NCBI RefSeq assembly: GCF_050003625.1
Contig: NC_134400.1
Span: 43,882,557-43,946,556, forward strand
Origin: Haematobia irritans
Lineage: Eukaryota; Arthropoda; Insecta; Diptera; Muscidae
Direction: 5' to 3'
DNA length: 64,000 nt
Shown here: positions 32,846-44,070 of the stretch, piece after piece
Position numbering within the stretch: the first letter of the stretch is position 1
Layout of the letters: each line of letters begins with the position of its first letter
The notes under the pieces: model-generated
The model's database searches: none
What the model was told of the DNA's origin: nothing
The model's input: only the letters and a program-made list of their open reading frames with translations
Translations under genes and position numbers: made by a program

Positions 32846-32977
32846 AAGGAATTTTGACAAAAAAAAGTGTTTTTCTTTGTTAGACCGGGGACTTATCAGC
32901 CAACCTTTTATTAACATTGTGTTTCATCCCCGGGTCTTAGCCGATTTAATTTTTAATTCTACACTTTAGATCTTTAA

Positions 32978-33356
32978 TAAGACGACCCACGACCCTTGGC
33001 ATGCAAGTCGGACGTAGCAACCACTGCTCCACGGTGCCAAACTAAATGTTTGTTTCTGTTAAATAAACTTTGTTTATTCGGTTCGTGGGCGCCGCAAGCT
33101 ATGCTATATAAATATAAATTATATGGATATTTATCTATTGATGACCATAACAGGTACATAGCTCAGTAGTTAGTGTGTTGGCTTATAAAGTGCATGGTCC
33201 GCGGTTCGATTCTCCGTTCAGGCGAAAGGTAAACAAATTTTAAAAATTTATAAAATCGTATAATTTCTTCTACATTGTTGGTATTACAAGAAAAAGGTGT
33301 TAAGAACTTAAAAAAACCTCGTGTGAGGGAAAATGCAATTAGCAAGAAAACAATGT
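32978..33356 (-). mobile_element. Twin-tRNA element copy 3, first part
   Basis: Reverse of 23830-24236. The reverse-strand head (about 32983-33045) has lost the end of its B box at the junction with B5; the forward head is at 33148-33223. It ends AGCAAGAAAACAATG plus Ts, where A5 begins. The second part is 35214-35397. Confidence 0.75.
33148..33223 (+). other. tRNA-like head of twin-tRNA copy 3
   Basis: A box TAGCTCAGTAGTTAG and B box GGTTCGATTC, in forward orientation, close to canonical pol III boxes. No matching acceptor stem. Confidence 0.7.
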
Positions 33357-33360
33357 TTTT

Positions 33361-35213
33361 ATACCCACCACCATAGGATGGGGGGTATATTAACTTTGTC
33401 ATTCCGTTTGTAACACATCGAAATATTGCTCTAAGACCCCATAAAGTATATATATTCTGGGTCGTGGTGAAATTCTGAGTCGATCTGAGCATGTCCGTCC
33501 GTCCGTCCGTCCGTCTGTTGAAATCACGCTAACTTCCGAACGAAACAAGCTATCGACTTGAAACTTGGCACAAGTAGTTGTTATTGATGTAGGTCGGACG
33601 GTATTGCAAATGGGCCATATCGGTCCACTTTTACGTATAGCCCCCATATAAACGGACCCCAAAATTTGGCTTGCGAGGCCTCTAAGAGAAGCAAATTTCA
33701 TCCGATCCGGCTGAAATTTGGTACATGGTGTTAGTATATGGTCTCTAACAACCATGCAAAAATTGGTCCACATCGGTCCATAATTATATATAGCCCCCAT
33801 ATAAACCGATCCCCCGATTTGGCTTGCGAGGCCCCTAAGAGAAGCAAATTTCATCCGATCCGGCTAAAATTTGGTACATGGTATCAGTATATGGTCTCTA
33901 ACAACCATGCAAAAATTGGTCCACATCGGTCCATAATTATATATAGTCCCCATATAAACCGATCCCCAGATTTGGCTTGCGGAGCCTCTAAGAGAAGCAA
34001 ATTTCATCCGATCCGGCTGAAATTTGGTACGTGATGTTAGTATATGGTCTCTAACAACCATGCAAAAATTGGTCCACATCGGTCCATAATTATATATAGC
34101 CCCCATATAAACCGATCCCCCGATTTGGCTTGCGAGGCCTCTAACAGAAGCAAATTTCATCCGATCCGGCTGAAATTTGGTACGTGATGTTAGTATATGG
34201 TCTCTAACAACCATGCAAAAATTGGTCCACATCGGTTCATAATTATATATAGCCCCCATATAAACCGATCAACAGATTTGACCTCCGGAACCTCTTGGAA
34301 GACCAAAATTCATCTGATTCAGTTGAAATTTGGTACGTGGTGTTTATATATGGCCTCAAACTCCCATGCAAAAATTGGTCGATATCGGTCCATAATTATA
34401 TATAGGCCCCATATAAACCGATCCCCAGATTTGACCTCCAGAGCCCCTTGGAAGAGCAAAATTCTTCCCATTCGGTTGAAATTTGGTACGTGATGTTAGT
34501 ATATGGTATCCAACAACCATACAGGAATTGGTTCCTATCAGTCCATAATTATATATAGCTCCCATATAAACCGATCCCCAGATTTGACCTCCGGTGCCTT
34601 TTGGAGAAGCAAAATTCATCCGATCTGCTTGAAATTTGGTACATGGTGGAAGTATATGATATTTAACAACCATGCCAAAAGTGGTCCATATTAGTCCATA
34701 ATCGTACATAGCCCCATATAAACCGATCCCGAGATTTGGTTTTGGAACCTTTTGGAGGAGCAAATTTCATCCGAGTGAGTTGAAATTTGGTACATTGTGC
34801 TAGTATATGGTCGTTAACAACCATGCTTAACTAGGTCCATATCGGTCTATAGTTATATATGGCCCTCAGATAAATCGATCCCCAATCACACAAAAATTGG
34901 TCCATATCAAGTTCATAATTGTATATAGCCCCCATATAAGCGACCCCCATATTTCAATTCTGGCTCTCTACGTACAAAAAGTCCATATCGATTCGTAATT
35001 ATTTGTAGACTTAACTATACATAACATTTTTGTCTAATATATACCACGTATGGACTAAATCACAATTTAGAAAACGATGTTAAGAAGTTTTAAGATACCA
35101 CAACCCAAGTAATTCGATTGTGGATGATAGTCTTTCGTAGAAGTTTCTACGCAATCCATGGTGGTGGGTACATAAGATTCGGCCTGGCCGAACTTGCGGC
35201 CGTATATACTTGT
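33361..35213 (-). mobile_element. A5: complete family A element inserted in a T-run
   Basis: Splits the T-run of twin-tRNA copy 3; the uninterrupted equivalent is the A-run 23821-23830. end2 ATACCCACCACCATAGGAT; end1 ATCCATGGTGGTGGGTACAT. Both ends carry TACCCACCACCAT, one base different from the family motif. Core and GTCC run 33455-33517, nine or so monomers, end1 hairpin block without minisatellite, ending GCCGTATATACTTGT. Open frames on both strands (151, 131, 135 codons) are repeat by-products. Confidence 0.92.
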
Positions 35214-35397
35214 TTTTTTTTTGAGTTTGTCTTTATGAAATTGTTTTTACATCCTGGAAAAGAATAAACGTGTATCACAAAAAGTATATACTTTTCTTCC
35301 AAATACACTTCCTTACAGCGAAAAGCAAATGAGAAACGAACTTTGCTTGTCTAAAATTTCGATTGGGAGGAAAGAATTATTTTTTTGCGTGTAGCGA
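35214..35397 (-). mobile_element. Twin-tRNA element copy 3, second part
   Basis: T-run then GAGTTTGTCTTTATGAAATTG through GGAAAGAATTATTTTTTTGC, the reverse of 23651-23820. Joins a B end1 fragment on the right. Confidence 0.85.
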
Positions 35398-35589
35398 TTT
35401 TTTAGAAGTACAAAAAATTGTCTCCAAATCGTTTCAGATATAAATATTTGTATATGAGAATATAAACCTTGATAATAACTCCCAACAAATTTGAAGGAGT
35501 TGAGATGCCAACACAAATTTTGCTCTACATAATGGTGAAGGGTATAATATAGTCGGCCCCGCCCAACTTTAGACTTTACTTACTTGTTT
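35398..35589 (-). mobile_element. Family B end1 fragment
   Basis: ATAATGGTGAAGGGTATAAT, TAGTCGGCCCCGCCCAAC and TTACTTACTTG. Most like the degraded end at 17443-17771. Confidence 0.7.
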
Positions 35590-36054
35590 TACTTGACGAG
35601 TAAAAAAGATTAAAGGCAGTCATTGCAACGCTTTCCATTAATTCATAGTTTTCACTGTTAATGAAAATAATTTTAAACAAGGGCAAATTTCGTTAGTCTA
35701 AAATTTCCTTTCGAAGGGGAAAGTATTTTTTCTTTGGGTGTATTAGGTTTTCTAAACTTTTTTTTTTTAATTTTTATATCCCCAGATTGAGGTAACTTAT
35801 GTAGTTTTCTCTATTCACAATCATCAAACGAACATTATGGCAGGACTACCATATGACGTTGCTATTTCTTTAAGCGTATATGTGCTTCTTATGCATCCAC
35901 ATTTAGTCGATGTCTCCATTGTTTGTAATGTTGCCTATGGTTACTCGGATTTGTTATCACATCTACATAAATATTTATGAACAAATTCAATTGAGTGTTA
36001 TACAATTGAATATAATTCTATTTTCATTTCAGTTAAAAAAACAATTGCGTTTTT
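35590..36054. other. No gene recognised
   Basis: Includes a MITE-like word TTTCTTTGGGTGTATTAGG near 35730, related by sequence to 60745 (ACCCAAAGAAAAATGC). Otherwise nothing. Confidence 0.45.
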
Positions 36055-37737
36055 ATACCCTCCATCATAGGATGGGGGTATATTAACTTTGTCATTCCGT
36101 TTGTAACACATCGAAATATTGCTCTAAGACCCCATAAAGTATATATATTCTGGGTCGTGGTGAAATTCTGTGTCGATCTAAGCATGTCCGTCCGTCCGTC
36201 CGTCTGTTGAAATCACGGTTACTTCCGAACGAACAAGCTATCGACTTGAAACTTAGCACAAGTAGTTGTTATCGATGTAGGTCGGATGGTATTGAAAATG
36301 GGCAATATCGGTCCACTTTTACGTATGGCCCCCATACAAAGGGACCCTCACATTTGGCTTGTGGAGCCTCTAAAAGTAGCATATTTCATCCGATCCGGCT
36401 GAAATTTGGTATATGGTGTTGGTATACGGTCTCTAACAACCATGCCAAAATTGGTGCACATCGGTTCATAATTATATATAGCCCCCATATAAACCGATCC
36501 CCAGATTTGGGTTGCGGAGCCTAAAAGAGGAGCAAATTTCATCCGATCCGGCTGAAATTTGGTACATGGTGTTGGTATATGGTCTCTAACAACCGCGCAA
36601 AAATTGGTTCACATCGGTCCATAATTATATATAGCCCCCATATAAACCGATCCCCAGATATGGCTTGCCGAGCCTCAAAGAGAAGAAAATTTCATCCGAT
36701 CCGGCTGAAATTTGGTACATGATGTTGGTATATGGTCTCTAACAACCATGCAAAAATTGGTCCATATCGGTCCTTAATTATATATAGCCCCCATATAAAC
36801 CGATCCCCAGATTTCGCTTGCCGAGCCTCAAAGAGAAGCATATTCCATCCCATCCGGCTGAAATTTGGTACATGGTGTTGGTATATGGTCTCTAACAATC
36901 ATGCAAAAATTGGTCCACATCGGTCCATAATTATATATAGCCCCCATATAAACCGATCTCAGATTTGACTTGCGGAGCCTCAAAGAGAAGCAAATTTCAT
37001 CCGATCCGGCTGAAATTTGGTACATGATGTTGGTATATGGTCTCTAATAACCATGCAAAAATTGGTCCACATCGGTCCATAATTATATATAGCGCCTATA
37101 TAAACCGATCCCCAGATTTGGGTTGCGGAGCCTCAAAGAGAAGCAAATTTCATCCGATCCGCCTGAAATTTGGTACATTATATTGGTATATGGTCTCTAA
37201 CAACCATGCAAAAATTGGTCCACATCGGTTCATAATTATATATAGCCCCCATATAAACCGATCCCCAGATTTGGCTTGCGAAGTCTCCAACAGAAGCAAA
37301 TTTCATCCAATCCGGTTGTAATTTGGAACATGGTGTTAGTATATGATCTTTAACAACCGTGGCAGAATTGGTCCATATCGGTCCATAATTATATATAGCC
37401 CCCATATAAAACGTTCTCCAGATTTGACCTCCGGAGCCTCTTGGAGGAGCAAAATTCATCCGATCCGGTTCAAATTAGGAACGTGGTGTTAGTATATGGT
37501 CGCTAACAACCATACCAAAATTGGTCCAATGACACAAAAATTGGTCCATATCGGTTCATAATCATGGTTGCCACTAGAGCCAAAAATAATCTACCAAATT
37601 TTTATTTCTATAGAAAATTTTGTCAAAATTTTATTTCTAGAGAAAATTTTGTTAAAATTTTATTCGGTTCATAATAAAATTTTCATCATTGTCAGAATTT
37701 TATTTCTATAAAAAATTTTGTCAAAATTTTATTTCTA

Positions 37738-38982
37738 AAGGGTGATACGGTCAAAATTTGGTCAAGGGAAAACGCGTGTAAATCGGTTAAATCGTTTATT
37801 TAAAAAATCAAATTAAATTTCTTTTTCAAGTTCAATTAGTATAAAATTCAGGAAAAATATTCAGTTAGGCTTTCGCTTTTCCAAATCCGAATTGCCGGGC
37901 CTCACGCTTGACACCTGCCATCAGATTTTGTACAGCCACCTTGTCCACCTTCTTCGCCGCAGAAAGCCAGTTTGCCTTGAACTGCTGCTCGTCCTTAGCA
38001 GTTTCTCAATTGGGCGGAGCTCTGGCGTGTTGGGAGGGTTCTTGTCCTTGGGAACCACCTACACGTTGTTGGCGGTGTACCACTCCATGGCCTTTTTACC
38101 GTAATGACAAGATGCCAAATCCGGCCAAAACAGTACGGAACAACCGTGTTTCTTCAGGAAAGGCGCAGACGTTTATTTAAACACTCTTTCACGTAAATTT
38201 CTTGGTTGACAGTCCCGGAAGCTATGAAAATGCTGCTTTTCAAGCCACAGGTACAGATGGCTTGCCAAACCAGATATTTCTTTGCGAACTTTGACAGTTT
38301 TATGTGCTTGAAAATATCTGCTGTCTTTCCCCTTCCTTTTGCCGTATAAAACTCCTGCCCCGGAAGCTGCTTGTAGTCGGCTTTGACGTAGGTTTCGTCG
38401 TCCATTACCACGCAATCAAACTTCGTCAGCATCGCCTTTTACAGCCTCCGGGATCGCGCTTTGGCCGTCGTATTTTGTTTATCATCGCGATTTGGAGTCA
38501 GTACCTTCTTGTAAGTCGATAGTTTTGGCTCGATGCACGGTTGTAGACGATACACCCAGCTTATTTGCGGCATCTCGGAGAGAGAGGTTAGGGTTTCGCT
38601 TGAAACTACCGGCAACTCTCTTTGTCGTCTCAGCGGCTTCCGGTTTTCGATTTCCCCCCGATCCAGACTTCCTGGCTGTCGATAAACGTTCCCCAAACAC
38701 TTTAATTACATTTGTAACGGTTGATTTGGCAACTTTTAGCGATTTTGCCAGCTTTGCGTGCGAGTAGCTCGGAATTTCGCGATGCGCGAGCAAAATTTTG
38801 ATACGCTGCTCTTCTTGCTTGGACGGCATTTTGACAACTGAAGAGTGAATTCCGAAATCAAAATAGGAGCAACATTCTACACATATACACCTTCAAAATG
38901 AGGGGTGTTCAGGTTTTTTAAATGCTAAATTGAAAGAAATACGTCAAGTTTATATTGACCAAATTTTGACCGTATCACCCTT
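37738..38982 (-). mobile_element. DD37E (ITmD37E-like) transposon, copy 2
   Basis: Ends AAGGGTGATACGGTCAAAAT and its inverse, flanked by TA (37736-37737, 38983-38984). It sits inside one minisatellite unit: TATTTCTA | element | TATAGAAAATTTTG, so removing it with one TA restores the 29-bp unit. 1245 bp, 52 bp shorter than copy 1. Confidence 0.93.
37865..38829 (-). pseudogene. DD37E transposase, copy 2, deleted and frameshifted
   Basis: Start ATG 38829 (MPSKQEEQRIK), stop at 37865-37867. The helix-turn-helix part is open for about 100 codons. The DDETYVKADYK region and the KKYLVWQAICTCGLKSS stretch are open. About 43 bp present in copy 1 are missing after the ELRPIE codons near 38007, removing YWAIVKRNLKK. 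Single-base losses near 38164 and at the 38440-38520 join shift the frame. Where both copies are readable they differ little, so both derive from a recent common source. Confidence 0.9.
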
Positions 38983-39431
38983 TATAGAAAATTTTGTTCA
39001 AATTTTATTCGGTTCATAATCATGGTTGCCACTCGAGCCAAAAATAATCTACCAAGATTTTATTTTTATAGAAAATTTTTTTAAAATTTTATGTCTGTAG
39101 AAATTTTTGTCAAAATTTTCTTTCTATAGAAAATTTTGTCAAAATTTTTATTTCTATAGAAAATTTTGTGAAAATTTTATTTCTATCGAAAATTTTGTTA
39201 AAATTTTATTTCTACTTTTTCAAACTGAATTATATACGTATTGGATCGATCTTTTTTGATTTAATATATACCACGTATGGACTTACATACAATTTAGAAG
39301 ATGGTGTTAGGAGGTTTTAAGATACCTTGCCATCGGCAAGCGTTACCGCAACTTAGGTTAGGTTTCTAAGCAATCCATGATGGAGGGTACATAAGCTTCG
39401 GCCTGGCCGAACTTACGGCCGTATATACTTG

Positions 39432-40343
39432 TTTTTATTTCATCCCCTTTGATGTGATCACAACAATGAGGGTTGGTGGCCTTCGAATTGTTGGGGTCAT
39501 GGTGTTTTAGCATAAAATCGAATGCAGTAGAGACACATGCAAAGATAGATGCATGGACGGACGCATAGGACGACAAAAGAACGCATGGTTAAATAGTCCA
39601 ATACAATGCTCAATTCATAATCATCTATCACATTCATGGGAAAATGCATTGGAATATACACTCTTTCTCTCGCACACACATGCATCCATACACTCAATCA
39701 AGCCTATTCGATGATGAGAGTAAAGTTTTGCTTTAGCTGGCCATTATTTACTATACTCGTAGCATAGTCAACTTAACTCTCGCATAGCATGCATAACAAA
39801 CTCATAGAGTCGTCATACTCTCCTACATTCCTTCTTCATTGAAAATTCTTCCATCACTTTATAGTGATGAGATGACAATGATACACCATTGTCATCGATG
39901 CATTCATGCATTCAAGTGTTGAACTCTATTAAAATCTACATATAAGAAATTTTAAAATAAAATTTCGTTTTAAATGATCACAATGAATTTTGAGCAACAA
40001 TACTGAATTTTTCAATCGTTCAGAATAATGAAAAAATATAGCGTTCAATTGAATCAGAGCATATCCTTTATTCTATGCAAGGGGTAAATTCCAATACAAA
40101 AATGAACCTTAAAGTTGATGGTCTAATGAGTTTTCTTAAAAGCAGAAAAAATATTAAATAATTTATGTTTTGTTTAAATATATATTGGGAATAAAAATAT
40201 GACGATGTTCAGACAGCGTTGTGTTTAGCCCGGCTGTATATATCCTCCTCGATGGATACCAATCATCAGAATCTGCTGTAGAATTTATAGATTTTCAAGG
40301 CCACTCCTAAATATTAACCGATCGAAAACTAAAGTGGCTTATA
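39432..40343. other. No gene recognised
   Basis: Low-repeat sequence with CATGCA/TGCATG words (39600-39930). ORFs are short and lack family resemblance. Candidate host DNA. Confidence 0.45.
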
Positions 40344-40745
40344 CCTAGCAAAAAATACTTCAGCAGTAAGACTTTAGGTGCGCTTTTTGGTATACAATAA
40401 AGTAGGCAGTGCAGCCACACTGCATGAATTGGTGGCAATAACGTAAACGAGTAATCAAACTGCTTTATGATCATTCGTTTACGTTATTGCAACCAATTCA
40501 TGCAGCATGGATGCATGAAAGTTGGTGCTGTTTTCCTTCACGCCAACAATGCTATACTCAAGATTATTATCACTTCTGAGCAATATTTCTATTCAAATGA
40601 GCAATTATATCAACGCTATGTAGAAGCTGCTCTAAATCGGGACATCGCCCACAAAAATCAGCGTTGATTCGGTTGTTTTGTAAGCAGTTGGTACTGCCTC
40701 TCTCCTTTACAATGGTACTGAAATAGTGCTCCATTTTTTGCTGGG
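40344..40745. mobile_element. TIR element with internal foldback, CCTAGCAAAAAAT ends
   Basis: Left end CCTAGCAAAAAAT (40344), right end ATTTTTTGCTGGG (40733-40745); flanked by TATA on both sides (possible 4-bp duplication). Inside, 40420-40450 and 40475-40505 form a 31-bp inverted repeat with one mismatch and a 24-bp loop. Same end type as 4247-4840. No supported coding capacity. Confidence 0.65.
40420..40505. repeat. 31-bp inverted repeat (30 of 31 paired)
   Basis: Arm CTGCATGAATTGGTGGCAAT continuing AACGTAAACGA, then loop, then the reverse complement with a single C/A difference. Would form a strong hairpin. Confidence 0.95.
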
Positions 40746-40760
40746 TATAGGTATTTAATT

Positions 40761-43700
40761 AAACCCTCCACCATAGGATGGGGGTATATTAACTTTGTCA
40801 TTCCGTTTGTAACACATTGAAATATTGTTCTAAAACCTCATAAAGTACATATATTCTGGGTCGCGGTGAAATTCCGAGTCGATTTAAGCATGTCCGTCCG
40901 TCTGTGAAATTACGCTAACGTCCGAACGAAACAAACTATCGACTTGAAACTTGGCACAAGTGGTTGTTATTGATGTAGATCGGATGGTATTGCAAATGGG
41001 CCATATTGGACCACTTTTACGTATAGCCCCCATAAAAACCGACCCCCAGATTTGGCTTGCGGAGCCTCTTAGAGAAGCAAATTTCATCCGATCAGGTTGA
41101 AATGTGGTACGTGGTGTTAGTATATGGTCTCTAACAACCATGCAAAAATTGGTCCATATCGGTCCATAATTATATATAGCCCCCATATAAACCGATCCCC
41201 AGATTTGAACTCCGGAGCCTCTTGGAAGAGCAAAATTCATCCGATACGATTGAAAATAGGTACGTCGTGGTATTATATAAGCCGATCCCCAGATTTGACC
41301 TCCGGAGCATCTAGGAGGAGCAAAATTCATCCGATTCGGTTGGAATTTGGCACGTGGTGTTCGCATATGGCCGCTAACAACCATGGCAGAATTGTCAATA
41401 TCTGTCAACATTTTATTTCCCTAGAAAATTTAGTCAAAATTTTATTTCCATAGAAAATTTAGTCAATGTTTTTTGTTTTTCTTTTTTTGTTCTATAGAAA
41501 ATTTTGTCAAAATTTTACTTCTATAGAAAATTTTGTCAAAATTTTATTTCTATATATAATTTTGTCAAAATTTTATTTCTATAGAAAATTTTGTCAAAAT
41601 TTTATTTCTATAGAAAATTATGTCAAAATTTTATTTCTATAAAAAAATGTTTCAACATTTTATTTCTATAGAAAATTTTGTCAACATTTTATTTCTATTT
41701 ATTTTGTCAAAATTGTATTTCTATAGAAAATTTTGTCAAAATTTTATTTCTATAGAAAATTTTGTCAAAATTTTTATATCCTTCACCACTACTGTGGTAC
41801 AGGGTATAATAAGTTTGTGCATTTGTATGTAACGCCAAGAAGGAAAAGTCTGAGACCCATCGTTTAGTATACCGATCGTCTTAGAATTAAATTCTGAGTC
41901 GATTTAGCGATGTCCGTCTGTCTGTCTGCCTGTCTGTCTGTCTGTCCGTCTGTCTGTTGATGTATTTTTGTGTGCAAAGTACAGCTCGCAGTTTTAGTCC
42001 GATTGTCCTAAAATTTGGTATAGGGTCCTGTTTCGGCTCAAAGACGATCCCTATTGATCGGTTCAGATTTAGATATAGCTGCCATATATATTTTTCACCG
42101 ATCTGGTCATAATTGGCGTGTATATCAACCGATCTTCCTCAAATTCCGAATATTCTATGAGTCTCGAAAAACTTGCAAAATATCAGCCAAATCGGTTCAG
42201 ATTTAGATATAGCTCCCATATATAGCTTTCGCCCGATTTACACTCAAATGACCACAGAGGCCAATTTTTTGCTCCGATTTAGTTGAAATTTTGCACAGTG
42301 AGTAGAATTAGCATTGTTGCTATGCGTGTCAAATTTGGTTGAAATCGGTTCAGATTTAGATATAGCTCCCATATATAGCTTTCGCCCGATTTACACTCAA
42401 ATGACCACAGAGGCCAATTTTTTGCTCCGATTTAGTTGAAATTTTGCACAGGGAGTATGATTAGCATTATAGCTATACGTGCCAAATTTGGTTGAAATCG
42501 GTTCAGATTTACATATAGCTCCCATATATAGCTTACGCCCGATTTACACTCATATGACCACAGAGGCCAATTTTTTGCTCCGATTTAGTTGAAATTTTGC
42601 ACAGAGAGTAGAATTAACATTGTAGCTATGCGTGCCAAATTTGGTTGAAATCGGTTCAGATTTAGATATATCTCCCATATATAGCTTTCGCCCGACTTAC
42701 ACTCATATGACCGTAGAGGCCAATTTTTAACTCCGATTTAGTTTAAATTTTACACAGGGAGTAGAATTAGCATTGTAGCTATGCGTGCCAAATTTGGTTG
42801 AAATCGGTTCAGATTTAGATATAGCTCCCATATATATGTTTTTCTGATTTCGACAAAAATGGTCAAAATACCAACATTTTCCTTGTAAAATCGCCACTGC
42901 TTAGTCGAAAAGTTGTAAAACTGACTCTAATTTTCCTAAACTTCTAATGCATATATATCGAGCGATAAATCATAAATAAACTTTTGCGAAGTTTTCTTAA
43001 AATTGCTCCAGATTTAAATGTTTCCCATATTCATACCCTTCACCACTACTGTGGTACTGGGTATAATAAGTTTGTGCATTTGTATGTAACGCCCAGAAGG
43101 AAAAGTCTGAGACCCATCGTTTAGTATACCGATCGTCTTAGAATTAAATTCTGAGTCGATTTAGCGATGTCTGTCTGTTTGTCCGTCTGTTGATGTATTT
43201 TTGTGTGCAAAGTACAGCTCGCAGTGTTAGTCCGATTGTCCTAAAAATTTGATAGATATATCTCCCATATATAGCTTTCGCCCGATTTACACTCATATGA
43301 CCACAGAGGCCAATTTTTAACTCCGATTTAGTTGAAATTTTACACAGGGAGTAGAATTAGCATTGTAGCTATGCGTGCCAAATTTGGTTGAAATCGGTTT
43401 AGATTTAGATATAGCTCCCATATATATGTTTTTCTGATTTCGACAAAAATGGTCAAAATACCAACATTTTCCTTGTAAAATCGCCACCGCTTAGTCGAAA
43501 TTTGTTGTAAAAATGACTCTAATTTTCCTAAACTTCTAATACATATATATCGAGCGATAAATCATAAATAAACTTTTGCGAAGTTTCCTTAAAATTGCTT
43601 CAGATTTAAATGTTTCCCATATTTTAGATCTACAAAGTGGTGCAGGGTATTATATAGTCGGCCCCGCCCGACTTTAGACTTTCCTTACTTGTTTTTCTAT

Positions 43701-44070
43701 AGAAAATTTTGTCAAAATTTTATTTCTATAGATAATTTTGGCAAGATTTTATTTCTATAGAAAATTTTGTCAAAATATTATTTCCATAGAAAACTTTGTC
43801 AAAATTTTATTTCTATAGAAAATTTTGTAAACATTTTATTTCTATAGAAAATTTTGTAAAAATTTTATTTCTATACAAAATTTATATAAATTTATATTCG
43901 TACCACGTATGGACTAACTTACAATTTAGAAGACGGTGTTAAAAAGTTTTAAGATACATTGTCATTGGCAAGTGTTACCGCAACCCAAGTAATTCGATTG
44001 TGGATGACAGTCTTCAGTAGAAGTTTCAACGCAATCCATGGTGGAGGGTACATAAGATTCAGTTTGGGGC
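40761..44070 (-). mobile_element. A7: family A element hosting B8
   Basis: end2 reads AAACCCTCCACCATAGGAT (first bases altered), then core, GTCC run, about three monomers, minisatellite (41405-41775), B8, minisatellite (43696-43890), end1 block with CAATCCATGGTGGAGGGTAC. It is cut at 44070 before the GC hairpin, where A8 begins. Confidence 0.82.
41776..43691 (-). mobile_element. B8: family B element (partly doubled) inserted in A7 minisatellite
   Basis: Starts ATATCCTTCACCACTACTG after GTCAAAATTTT and ends CCTTACTTG before TTTTTCTATAGAAAATTTTG, so the host minisatellite unit is recognisable on both sides. Contains a GTCT array (41908-41957) and about six monomers. A second B end2 starts at 43033 (ATACCCTTCACCACTACTG) with its own core, a large deletion of the array, and the only end1; thus two B copies, one inside or joined to the other. 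Confidence 0.85.

Larger units (their letters stand above)
30393..32908 (+). mobile_element. Himar1-like mariner (irritans subfamily), split by B6
   Basis: Left TIR ACAGGTTGGCTGATAAGTCC followed by CCGGTCT; right end AGACCGGGGACTTATCAGCC then AACCTTT. TA duplicated at 30391-30392 and 32909-32910. Without B6 the element is about 1.19 kb. It sits in B5 at a TTTCCCATATT / TTAACATTG junction. Confidence 0.93.
27124..32975 (-). mobile_element. B5: old family B element hosting four later insertions
   Basis: Starts ATACCCTTCACCACTACTG with its GTCTG tract (about 27262-27300), then ~153-bp monomers 27380-28540, interrupted by the SINE. The sequence breaks at the LINE fragment, resumes at about 30250 (CCTTGTAAAATCGCCACTGC), is interrupted by the mariner at 30393-32908, and resumes with CATTGTGTTTCATCCCCGGG (homologous to 13862-13880 of B2). 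The end1 terminus is lost where the twin-tRNA copy 3 begins at about 32978. Confidence 0.75.
36055..39431 (-). mobile_element. A6: complete family A element hosting a DD37E transposon
   Basis: end2 ATACCCTCCATCATAGGAT at 36055; end1 ATCCATGATGGAGGGTACAT at 39373-39392, ending GGCCGTATATACTTG. Both ends carry TACCCTCCATCAT, again one base off the family motif and the same at both ends. Core, short GTCC run, about nine monomers 36310-37540, linker, minisatellite split by the transposon (37590-37737, 38985-39215), end1 block. The end1 block has lost the segment around GATTGTGGATGAC and reads GCAACTTAGGTTAGGTTTC instead. Confidence 0.88.
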
